In this document: positions 48,801 to 59,700 of the stretch, in pieces
Numbering within the stretch: position 1 is the first letter of the stretch
How the letters are laid out: every line of letters starts with the position of its first letter
Assembly: GCA_964019055.1 (NCBI GenBank)
Contig: OZ025219.1
Span: forward strand, 7,925,388 to 7,989,387
Source of the DNA: Anthopleura xanthogrammica
Taxonomy: Eukaryota; Cnidaria; Anthozoa; Actiniaria; Actiniidae
Length of the DNA: 64,000 bases
Direction of reading: 5' to 3'
Program-made: the position numbers and the translations under genes
The notes under the pieces: model-generated
Databases searched by the model: none
What the model was told of the DNA's origin: nothing
Seen by the model: the letters and a program-made list of their open reading frames with translations, nothing else

Positions 48801-51800
48801 TTTAGGGGTATTTTTGGAAATTTCCGATAAGCATACCCGATACTTTACCCCCGGAGTCCCCCCCCCCCTGGGGCTTAGTGTTTACGCCATGAAATTTTAA
48901 ATACCAATTTTTTTTTTCCAGCTCCACAGCTCAGTGCATACAAGTGTCATCAGGAAGAAACACAAAAGCATTTGGTCTGTTTAGTCATAGATGCAGGGTA
49001 TTCCTTCACACATATTGTACCAGTATTTAATGGCAAGATTATCAAAAAAGCTGTTAGAAGGTATGATTATATCTCTGATCACAACCTTATCTCACACTCA
49101 CCCATTCCTGCAGAGGTTATTCAGAATAATAGATGATCGAAGATGAGAAGCTAGGAAGAATAACTTTTCTATCATTATTCACAATGTTTGGAATTTAGAC
49201 AGGGTACATATTTAAACTAATTTGAAGGCCTAGCAAACTGTGAAAATTCTGTAACATTTAATTCAACTAGTATTATATTTATAATTTTTGTTGTAGAATA
49301 AATTTAGGAGGCAAACTGTTAACCAATCATCTTAAAGAAATAATATCCTATCGGTAAGTTCTTGAGGAGAAAACCATGCAATACATTGAATAGTCCCCTT
49401 CACAATTCCCTGTACCATCTTAAAAGGTAGCTGTGCCTTTACATGGAACGTGACCAACAGTGAGCTTGCAATGATAGAGACTGCTACCTTTCAAGATAAT
49501 GCAGGGAACTTTGAAGGGGACTATTATTTTATGACTAGTTGATTAGTATTCTAACCGTTGTAGCAGCTATTGTCTGACTCTTTCTTTACTGTTGTGCTTT
49601 AGGCAGCTCCATGTTTTAGATGAGACTTATGTCATAAATCAGGTAATTTAAAAATATACCATTGAAGCTCTCGTATTCATAAGCAACCACCTCAGGAAAT
49701 TAAAAAAAGGTGGTGGTAACTTCAGCTGGTTTCTAAGGAAAATGGGCTCTCGCAGTGGCAATCTAAACAGGGTTTCAAATTCTTATAAAGACTTGCACAT
49801 TTGACCAGGTAGATGCCTGTTTAGACCACCACAGTCTCTGTAAGCTCATGGGGTCATTTGACGTATTCATCCAGTCATACATGTACAAACACAACTAACA
49901 GCTAAACTATTTTAAAACAATTTTCCATTTTTCATAAAACACCTTGATATCACTTACATGTAACTACCAGAATCCTCTTCTTTTTCTTCTATTTCATGCT
50001 GATATATTATACTTTTTATCGTGATTGTTCCATAGCTAAAAGAAGACACCTGTTATGTCACAAAACAGTTTTATAAGGATATCGATATTTGCAGGTATTA
50101 TTATCAACACTGTCTTAAATAATCATTATAACAGCTAATTTATGTCACGCGTGACCAGTAAATCCGAGAATTCAAAATGTAGTTTTCAAGTCTTCATATT
50201 AACATTCCAAATCTCTGATCAACGGCTCCGATATTCCAAAAAAAATGAGGTTTTGGATCCGCTTTCATGAATGATTGTGAAATATTTACCAAAAGAATTC
50301 ACTTGCCAGCCACATCGCTAAGTATCAGCTTCAAAAAAAATATATATATATTATGAGTTTCTGGAGTTTTGATCATAGTTGGCGCCAAGATTTGGAATTT
50401 CAAACGAAGCCACCGAAACTACAATCAAAACATTCGGGTTACTGGTCACGTGTGACGTAAATTAACTGTAAATTTGCAAGGTAAATACCAATTACAATGA
50501 CCATTATTTTAAATACAAATGATGCAATAGATTGCATGTGCATGTGGTGTACTCTCATATAGCACGCAAGTTTTATAACAGTTATTTTATAATGCATTAT
50601 AATTATCATATTTTGATTTACAGATTAAAGGGTCCAGAGAACACTATTGTCAGAGATTATGTTTTACCTGATTATACCCAGATCAAGAGGGGATATGTCA
50701 AGGTATGAATTTTCCTACTTAAAGTGCGAAAAATGAGCTGTAGAGGTCCTACAGTATTCTTCACCAATAGATCCCTTGCACTCATTCCCAACCTGGTTGT
50801 CAAAACAAAAGAACTACCTTCTCTTGAGGATTGGAATCTTTTGTGATATTAATATTTTTCATCGTTTTGTCCCCAAGGTTGGGAATTAGTGCACGGGGTC
50901 TATAAACTACCCTCACCCTGCCAACACCTTAAGAGAAGCAATTCAAAGTGTATACTAATAATTTCTGTTATTTAGCCTTTGGATGAGATGTGGGATTCTT
51001 CGAAAAAGAAAGAAAATGAACAGGTAATACTATATAGAAGCCTGGAAAATCCACTTGTGAATCTATGTCAAGTTATCTTTCTTATATAATTATTATTTTT
51101 CTCCTTGCCATCTAAGGTACTAAAGTTATTTTTTGGTTTATGATTTATCATGATTTCAGATTCTCAGAATGAATAATGAACGTTTTTCAGTGCCTGAGCT
51201 TTTGTTTCATCCATCTGATATTGGTAAGTCCATTTAGTGAATAATTTGCTGATAAATATTGATGAACTTATCTTATATATCTATTAATGGCTTAACATCA
51301 TGTAGCATTATTTCGATCACCCCTCGACACGTGATCCATCATGTGATCTGAAATTATAGGAAAATATTACATCCAAACTAAAGAAGTCTATTTATTCTTA
51401 TCATATCATCCATATTCCCATATGGTCTAGTGGTTAGGATCTGATGCTCTCTTGTTATTCTTATTTTGCTTTTTTCTGATGACTTTTCCAACAGGAATAC
51501 AAGAAATGGGTATAGCAGAGGCAGTTATCCATTCCATGAATGCCATTCCTACAGGTAAGATACAGTTATTTGCATATAGGCGAGAACACTTATTCACATC
51601 AAAACATGTTGTAACTGTCTCGGAGCCTGAAAATTGTATGTTTGTCGGTTACATGTAAAAATGTCAACGTTTGTCAATTTCAAATAAGACCGCGTTTTAT
51701 GTCAAAGTTTTATCCGACAAACATACGAGTTTCAGGAGACAGTTACAACTGTACAACAGTTACAGTTTTGATGTCTGGTGTTCACACCTAGATGCAAAGC

Positions 51801-52696
51801 AGATGATATTGCATGAGAAGTCTGAACCAGGCTTTGGAGATTTGCTCTTCCTCAAATCCCAGAGATGCAGGATGTTGTCAACACAGCAGTGTTTTCATAG
51901 TTAACTGGACTAGTACATTTATTGTTCTTTCCCTCACTCAACATCTTGCCCATAATTTTTTTTAATAGAAGTTACAAAAATGTGTTTCAATTTCTTTTCT
52001 CCCAGAGATGCAACCACATTTTTACATGAACATTCTGCTGACCGGAGGCTGTAGTCTTTTTCCAGGCTTTAAAGAAAGAGTGTAAGTGAGCATACTTTAT
52101 TTCTGTTTCCAAATTGTTTTACTATTTTTGTTCTTTTGGTTTTATTATTTCTTGATGTATAAAATATGATTATTCAATTTGCACAGATTTCAAGATGTCC
52201 GTTCTCTTGCTCCTTGTGATTTTGATGTGGCTGTCTACCAACCAATAAAGTAAGTTTCTGATATAGACCTCAACTTGGAACTATTATTCGTGGTCACTGA
52301 ACTGTGAAAAGGTCAAAACACATTTACAATATATAAATTTAGTCGAGTTGTCTCTGATTTTTTTAATTTAAAAATCCAAACGTTTCAACCGTTTCAATTT
52401 TTTAGAGACAACTTGACTAAATTTATAAATTATCATGCCTGATTACTCAATCTTCAAAAACATTTACAATACACCTCAAGTTCTACATATGATTGCACAA
52501 TACTTTTTTACTACTTTAATTGTAATATTCCAAGTGATGATGAATGATTTTTCTTTATTTTAGCCCTGTAATGTATGGATGGGATGGAGGCATCACATTG
52601 TCCAAAACAGAAACCTTTACCAAAAAGATGTGTGTTACAAAAGCAGAATACGAAGAACATGGCAAAAATATTTGTAAAGAACGGTTTGATTCCTAG
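45851..52696 (+). CDS. ACTR6: Actin-related protein 6 (ARP6), 15 exons
   Basis: A spliced gene for 399 residues (human ARP6 is about 396). Exons: 45851-45921, 46806-46992, 47879-47941, 48140-48200, 48922-49060, 49297-49353, 49603-49642, 50036-50094, 50624-50702, 50976-51023, 51160-51223, 51495-51554, 52006-52081, 52187-52249, 52564-52696. All junctions are GT-AG and frame-consistent by hand translation. Recognisable blocks are VVDNGAYAAKIGY (N-terminal phosphate loop), GLFYVLPFNKGYLVNWD, VIDAGYSFTHIVP (about 149-161), GGKLLTNHLKEIISYRQLHV, FHPSDIGIQEMGI, LTGGCSLFPGF (about 321-331) and a GWDGG near the C-terminus. ARP6 is a nuclear subunit of SWR1/SRCAP complexes that deposit H2A.Z. Introns 4, 8 and 11 carry fold-back elements. 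A possible AATAAA lies near 53230. It converges with the UEV-kinase gene. Confidence 0.95.
47600..47701. mobile_element. Fold-back element in ARP6 intron 2
   Basis: Arms CCCAATTTGCATGTCTCGAC and TCGTGACATGGAAATTGGG, with inner TTGTCTCGATCAGCG / CGCTGATCAAGACAA. Confidence 0.78.
48484..48875. mobile_element. Fold-back element in ARP6 intron 4
   Basis: Ends CCCGGGGGGGACTCCGG with AAAGTATCGGGTATGCT, and AGCATACCCGATACTTT with CCCCCGGAGTCCCCCCC. Internal words ATCTCTTAGGGGTAAAA recur. It occupies more than half the intron. Confidence 0.88.
49389..49525. mobile_element. Fold-back family 'TAGTCCCC', copy 2 (ARP6 intron 6)
   Basis: Ends AATAGTCCCCTTCACAATTC / GAACTTTGAAGGGGACTATT. It is shorter than the other copies because one inner arm is deleted. 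Confidence 0.82.
50133..50468. mobile_element. Fold-back element in ARP6 intron 8
   Basis: Ends CTAATTTATGTCACGCGTGA with CCAGTAA, and TTACTGGTCACG with TGTGACGTAAATTA. About 336 bp. Confidence 0.85.
51417..51453 (+). pseudogene. 5' half of a tRNA-Glu (CUC) in ARP6 intron 11
   Basis: The sequence TCCCATATGGTCTAGTGGTT continues with AGGATCTGATGCTCTC. This matches, from memory of the family, the acceptor-stem 5' strand, D arm (A-box TGGTCTAGTGGTT) and the first part of the anticodon arm up to a CTC anticodon of animal tRNA-Glu. The T arm and 3' half are absent. It ends about 40 bases before the exon 12 acceptor. It may be an inserted tRNA half or the head of a lost SINE. Confidence 0.6.
51608..51749. 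mobile_element. Fold-back element in ARP6 intron 12
   Basis: Arms GTTGTAACTGTCTCGGAGCC with TGTATGTTTGTCGG, and CCGACAAACATAC with CAGGAGACAGTTACAAC. Confidence 0.85.
52330..52432. mobile_element. Small fold-back element in ARP6 intron 14
   Basis: Arms TATAAATTTAGTCGAGTTGT with CTC, and GAGACAACTTGACTAAATTT with ATAAATT, around an AT-rich centre. Confidence 0.75.
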
Positions 52697-53000
52697 TGCT
52701 TTTTCTATTGTCAAGTGTGTTGTTTTGCTGCAGTTGCTCAAAATGGTCCTTTGTATAACACACTTTTTAAAGTAAAGATCTTGTGATTAGGTACAGTACA
52801 AGAGGCACATTAGAGGAGAAGTGCAGAGTTTGCACAATCATATATAATATGCTAGCCTATTCCAGCTTATAAGGCATGAGCACTATCATAAAGAAAGTCC
52901 ACACAATTTTAGAAAAGACATTTAAAAACAAGCAAGGAAAAAGGAAAGAAGAGAGGAGACAAAGGAGAGATGAGGAGAAAAGAGATCTAGGAGAGTATCT

Positions 53001-53077
53001 AGGAGAGGAGAGGAGAGGAGAGGAGAGGAGAGGAGAGGAGAGGAGAGGAGAGGAGAGGAGAGGAGAGGAGAGGAGAG
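53001..53077. repeat. (GGAGA)n microsatellite between the convergent genes
   Basis: About 15 GGAGA units, within the presumed 3' UTR of ARP6 (stop at 52696, AATAAA near 53230). Confidence 0.95.
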
Positions 53078-53742
53078 AGATTATGATATGAAACAAGAGA
53101 AGGGAAGAGAAAAGGAAAGGGGACAGAAGGGAGAAAGGACAAGAGGAGAGGAGAGTTAATCAAGTAAAGTAGAAACTGGAACTAAAAGACGAAAGGGAAA
53201 GGAAGAAAAGGATGTAAAATATGTGTAAAAATAAATAGTTCAGTCTATATTCCAAGCAAACCATTTCTGAATCACTAAAAATCTTGATTTCTTAGTACTA
53301 GTAATTTTTTCTTCATAATTATTAATTTCAGTATTTTTGAAAACAATTTTGATTTTTATTTCTAGTCCTTTTGTACATAAAATTGGATCCTTTATTATCA
53401 TCAAAATTTTCATCTATTTATTGTTACACCTTCCTTTTAGGAATTTTCATTTTCAATGAAACCTTGACTCTTAAATATCTATTTTTTGGCTTCTATTGAT
53501 TAAGCAATTACTATCAGACCAGATCCTTGGATTTGCTTGCCAGAAGCAAAAGCACAAGAAGTGCAGTTGTCAAAAGCTTAATGAATGCTATAAAATGCAA
53601 ATTGGGGAATTATAATATTAAATTTTTTTGAAAGACTTTCATTCCTTTTGAAAAGTCATGAGCAATAAAAATCATAACTGTGTGACTGTGTGTCTGTGAT
53701 TCAAACCCCCCTCCTCTCCCCACAGATCCTAAGATCAGATAT

Positions 53743-56700
53743 CTACACAGATCGAGATGGAAATTCTGTTTTTTGCATCAGCTCACTTGCTGTTGGCCTT
53801 GTGTCTTGTTTTCTAAAAATAAATACAGTAATGAGCAAAATTGGTCACAGTTCGTTAATTTGCCTTATTTAGAGACTATTCCCTGGATCTGCTCCTGGGA
53901 AGCCCGATTAAATATGGGTATAACATTACCTAAAACAATGTTCAAGAAATTCTTTGGCAGTTTCTGAGCAGCTTTCAGGTGGGAAGACATGACCCTGCAG
54001 AATCTTCATCCCTGCAGCTTCTTTACTGATATCGTCACAGAGTAGAGGAGGTTTACCAAGCAACATTTCGACAACAGTACAACCTATACTCCTGTGGTAA
54101 CAAACAGATCCATAATGGAATTTAGGGACCAGTCATTATTTAGATTGGTGGGGGGGGGGGGGGGTGAGAAGGCTGGTGCAAATAGAGGGCAGGTCACCCC
54201 TTATGCAGGGAGAAAAGGTGGCACATATTTTAATGCAATGATTCAATTATTCTGTAAGCTCCCGTTAATTATTGACCTCAGCATTTAGCCATAGAGACCC
54301 TCGGGCCTCTGGATCTATGTGGATTCAGTCTTTGTAGCCTCCTGCGCAGACTTCCTTAGGGTCGGTCACACAATATTTCTGAAACTTTGCGTGAGGATCC
54401 AAATAACGTCTGCCTAGGAGGCCATGGTCTTCGTAATTAACTCTTAACTTTCCAACCGAAAATTTTACAAAAAAAAAACAGTCCCACCATGTTGTCTATG
54501 TACATCAAGACTGCTGACCAAAACACTCAGGAACTGGAAAGAAGGGGACTGGACAACCAGAAGACACACTTTTTGACTCTACTAATTTGTAATGACTTTA
54601 ATTAGTTGAGAAATTGAATGCCATTCCCATTTTGGTAATTTCATCTCCTATTGGTAATGGCCAAATTCCAGTCCCGGAGCATGAAATCCCATTTTCCCAG
54701 TCCAAAAACAGGTGAATCCCTTCTCCCATTTTACGCCTTTATATTAGGACCCTCATAAAAAGGAATTCTTACCAAACATCGGTTTTTCTACCATATTTTG
54801 CACCTTGCAAATATTCTGGACTTTGCCAGTAAAGTGACCCAAAGTTGTCTTTAGAAGCTGTGGTGGCTGTCATCAGAGCCTGGGAAAACAAAGTAGAAAT
54901 AAAGAATGTAGAAAAGAAATTGCCATAGTCAAACTCTGGTAAAAAAAAAACAATAAAGAGTGCAGTCCTGAAATAGTTACTTAAATAAGTTGTGTGGTTT
55001 CACAACCAGTCACTGGCTAGCGATGTACACCAAGATTCATCACCACTCCCTGGCTAATAGGACCTTAAGATTAGCAAAACTACGACGGCGATGTCTACCG
55101 GAAGTGTAAATAATTTCTCATTGGGATTCTGTTCATTGAGGATTTCATTCAAAACATTGTATGTCAAGACAACTCATCCACAGGGAAGACATAGTATGAG
55201 TGTGAAAATTCACGGCACGGTTACGGCGCGGTGCAGACACACCACGGAATGTCAAATGTTTTCATACACGGCCCGTGCCGTAAGTTTTTCATAGACATAC
55301 GAAAACTGCTCTAGCTGTAAGGACCTATCAGATTGAGTGAGAGTATGGCGGACCAAAACAAGATACTTACATCCATTTTCTTAGAAATTCCAAAATCAGC
55401 TATCTTGATTATATTACTGTCATCTATCAAAATATTTCTTGCTGTACGAAATAAAATATCAATATTATTATCCATTACTGCAAGGCGCGATTACACAGAG
55501 TAATATTCTCTGCAATTTGAGAAAAGTTGCAAGAGGGTTTACATGGTGCAATGGAGACGCAATCGTTGCCAAAAGTAAAAAAAGAATTCTACTTTTCGCA
55601 ATGATTGCTGCAACTTGTCTCGCAACATTTTTAAAATTTCACTGTAGGTTACACGTCGCAATGCTCCATGCAACTCATTGAGTCGCAACGCAGTTGCGAG
55701 AAAAGTTACAGAGAAAACTGCTCCGAGTAATCGCCAGTTCAAATGGCAAACTTCACACGAGCCAAACGCATTGAAAACAATGGATTATAGGGCTTATTTG
55801 ATGTCATTAGGTTCGGCTCATGAGAAGATACACGTTTGAACTCGCATCTTTAACTTGTGACTGACCTTTGATATCTTTATGAATGACTCCATTTTCATGG
55901 AGATATTTCACGCCTTGTATGATCTGCCAAGTGAAAAATCTGGTGGTTTGTTCATCAAAACACCTCTCAGGTTGGCGCTGTAGCTCTGAGTAAAGTGAAC
56001 CCTAAAACACAATGAAAACAAAACAAGGTGAGACAAAATAAACAGCTATGGCTTCAGCTAGACCATACTGAATGTACTGTGGTTTAGGACAAGAAAAGAA
56101 AGAGAAAGGGAAGGAAGAAATGCAGGAAGAAAGGAATAAACTAACTAAAAACTGAATGAAGGAAACAAGAAAGGGAAAGAATGAAGAGTCAAGCAAGAGA
56201 GAGGGAGAAGCGAATGAAACAAAACAGGAAGATAGCGGTGGAGGAATGAAGGAATGAAGGGAGCAGGGAAAGAAAGGAGTCAAGCAAAAGAGATGGAGAA
56301 ATGAATGGAACAAAACAGGAAGTTGGCGGGGAGGAATCAAGGAATGAAGGGAGCAGGAAAGAAAGGAGTCAAGCAAAAGAGATGGAGAAATGAATGGAAC
56401 AAAACAGGAAGATAGCGGTGGAGGAATCAAGGAATGAAGGGAGCAGGAAAGAAAGGAGTCAAGCAAAAGAGATGGAGAAATGAATGGAACAAAACAGGAA
56501 GATAGCGGTGGAGGAATCAAGGAATGAAGGAATGAATAAAGAATTAGTAAAAGAATAAAGGCCAGAGCAGCAATTGCTGCACACAGCTAGTTTTGTGTAC
56601 CGACCGGAATAACGTTGGTGTACCGCTGGCCAGGATCCGGATCAGTTAGCCTTCCATAATTCATCGTTTTGCCACAGGTAAAGTTGGTACTTGTGACATC

Positions 56701-59700
56701 CCTCTACAATCTCATTGTGCGCATCAGCAGGGCCGCGTGTTGGGGCATTAAGAGATATCATCAACTGATTCAAAACGGTTGGATCTTACCTTTGGAAAAT
56801 ATTCCATGATCATAGCCAAATCGTTGTTGTACTCCTCCGTTGATAAGTAACTGATGATGAACTGGTGTTTAAGGGTGCTCAGGATCTTGACCTCTTTTTT
56901 AAGAGCTTCTGCACACTAAAAAATGAACAACAAAACAAATTTGTATATACATTATACATAGAGTCGAACCTCCACTCACTAACGGCCACCTCTACCTAAC
57001 GGCCAGAAAATTTTGCCCAGGTTACCAAGGAGTTCATACACCTACTGGAACTGGAACTTCTCCACAACAGCCCCAAAAGTTTGTCCCGACGTTGGTCGTT
57101 GGGTAGAGGTTCGACGGTATATTCTATATAAATTATGTTAAAAAGGCGCTAAAGTTACAATCACGAGAGGTGCATGGTTACTATGAGTAAGCAAGTCAAA
57201 CGTCCGTATATCATTCTCTTTTGGATGAAGGATGACTAAGAAAGTTGATTTTTAAAGCAAGCGCACGGACCAATGACAGCGCGCATTACACCGTAGATAA
57301 TTAATTCATACAGAAATATATAATTCTTGCCTTCCGGACGTCCGCGTCATTGCCTCCAAGATCCACAATCTTGCAAGCAACTTTTTCTCCAGTGTACACG
57401 CTTTCGTAAAGGTAAACCTATAGCAAAGCGTTCAAAAAAATATTAGCGTCAAGTTTTTAGAACAGAAACTTGTCGTTTACCTATAGCAGAGAAAATAATC
57501 ATACTCAAGCAAGTAGCACTGGATTACACCATATGACACAGCCCATGCACAAGCCAAAATTGTACTGAGAGGTCTGCATGAGTTTTTGTTTTCGGTCTAT
57601 CAGAATTTTAAGGCGAGATTACACGAAGCAATATTTTCGCTCCAACTTTTTGTTGCGACACAAGTTACAAGAGGGTTTACACGGTGCAACAGAGAGGCAG
57701 TCGTCGCTAAAAGTAGAAACTCATTCTACTTTTCGCAACGATTGCTGCAGCTTGTCTCGCAACATTTTTGAAATTGCACTGTAGGTTACACGCTGCAATG
57801 CTCCATGCAACTCGTTTCGCAACGCCTTTGCGAGACCGGCAAATTGCTGAGAAAATTGCTCCGTGAAATCGCGCCTTTAACCATCGTGTTTCTAGGTCTC
57901 ACATAATTATATCAAAAATGAGAATAAGATGCATAACTTACCTTTGCAAACCCCCCGCTACCAATTATCTCGACGCGTTTGTACGTCGCTAGCACTTTGC
58001 CGAATTTTTGGCGGGAAAGGTCCGAAGGTACTGACTGGCTTCTAGAAAGAATTCCTTCTGCTGTAGCCGAAGCAGGCTGTCTATGTAGCATAGCCGTACC
58101 ACTATCATTACTACTATTATCATGATTCAAGTTGAAAGCTGGAACGAAGCTACCAGGTGTTGAAACTGCTTGAGCAGGATCAAAAGGGATGAAACCTTCA
58201 CCATAAGGTGGTTGAGATGGAGATGGAGATGGAGATGGAGTAGCTGTTGAAGAACCGCTGGAGCTTTGTGATTCATACGCAACACTTCTGTATTGCGCAC
58301 TGCTCTGCGCTAAGTCATTTAAAGGGGTCTTAGGAACTGACTTCGGTAAAACGGATGAGGTGCCAAGCACGGATGGATGTTGAGAGTTAGTAACGCTCGT
58401 AAGGCTGCCTAGAGAACGTCTTTCTGCTTGTGAAGAAGTCGGTATACCCTGACTTGGTTCACTTGTAGAGGGACCATGAGGGGTATAGCTCCTCCTTGTT
58501 GGGGTACCTGCTTGGCTTTCCTGTCGCGGTTCTGTTAGTCTTATCGCATCTTTAGGTTTATTGTGTCTTTGATGCCTTGATTCAAAAGCTACAACACAAA
58601 AAGATAGGTCTCTCAGAGAATGCATAATGAAATAGTCAATTGAAACCCACCGACACCAGGTACAGGACGGGGAATACACGTGGCAATACTTAGGATTTAA
58701 TGCGCGCATTTAACAGCAACGTGAATGCACTACACGGGGAGACAGAATTTAATGCGTACTTGAAACACTTGCCTCTCGCCTCTGGGGTCTCGTTTTCGAT
58801 ATTCCTGGACTTGGCATCACAAATCGAACTCCGGCCTGACCAAACCTGGAAGTCAGGCCACAGCTAACTCACAAATCGAATTGGGATTTAGCGTGTTGGG
58901 TTTTGCGGAGGAAGGATAACGAGAGAAAAGCCCTCAAATCAAGGCAATCAACTCTGCTCAACATATTTTTCACATGTGATGCCGACCTGAGACCTCAGAC
59001 GTTAGAGGTGAGTGAACTACCGCTACACCACCCTTGATTCTTAATAAAAAGTAAAGCACAAATACCTTTAACCATGTCATTAGTTCTTTTAGTCCAGACA
59101 GGAGGAATATCAGCAAACAGGATACATAACTGATGCAATATCTTGTACAAATCTGGATGTTGCTGCAGGAAGGAAATACATACTGTGTAGTGACTGATAA
59201 ATATTGATAAATGAATATATGAAACTCTACATGTTGATCTGTTTGACATGGCTAACAGATCAAACCCTGAAACAACCTCTGGAATGATCTAAGTCAGGGC
59301 ATGGCTAACTCGTAGATTGAACCCTGAAACAACCTCTGGAATGATCTAAGTCAGAGCATGGCTAACTCGTAGATTGAACCCTGAAACAACCTCTGGGCTG
59401 ATCTAAGTCAGGGCATGGCTAACTCACAGATCGAACCCTGAAACAACCTCTGGGCTCATCTAAGTCAGGGCACGGCTAACTCACAGATCAAATCCTGAAA
59501 CAACCTCTGGGCTGATCTAAGTCAGGGCACGGCTAACTCACAGATCGAACCCTGAAACAACCTCTGGGCTCATCTAAGTCAGGGCACGGCTAACTCACAG
59601 ATCAAACCCTGAAACAACCTCTGGAATGATCTAAGTCAGGGCATGGCTAACTCACAGATCGAACCCTGAAACAACCTCTGGAATGATCTAAGTCAGGGCA

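Noticed and set aside
53860..53930. A 29-base intron (GTAATG to CTTCCCAG) ending the kinase early
   Set aside because: Too short to splice; the acceptor at 53813 instead gives RPTASELM, the expected end of a kinase domain, in frame.
56002..56520. 172-codon minus-strand frame of Pro/Ser/Leu repeats
   Set aside because: Falls in an intron of the UEV-kinase gene and is generated by a 90-bp minisatellite.
57912..58709. Single-exon gene with start at 58709
   Set aside because: The frame is exon 6 of the UEV-kinase gene extended into introns on both sides; splice sites at 58588 and 57942 fit the domain structure.
58995..59249. Read-through of exon 5 to a stop, giving a stand-alone UEV protein
   Set aside because: A good GTATTT donor follows VK at the expected place and the phase fits exon 6; transcript data could still show an alternative short form.
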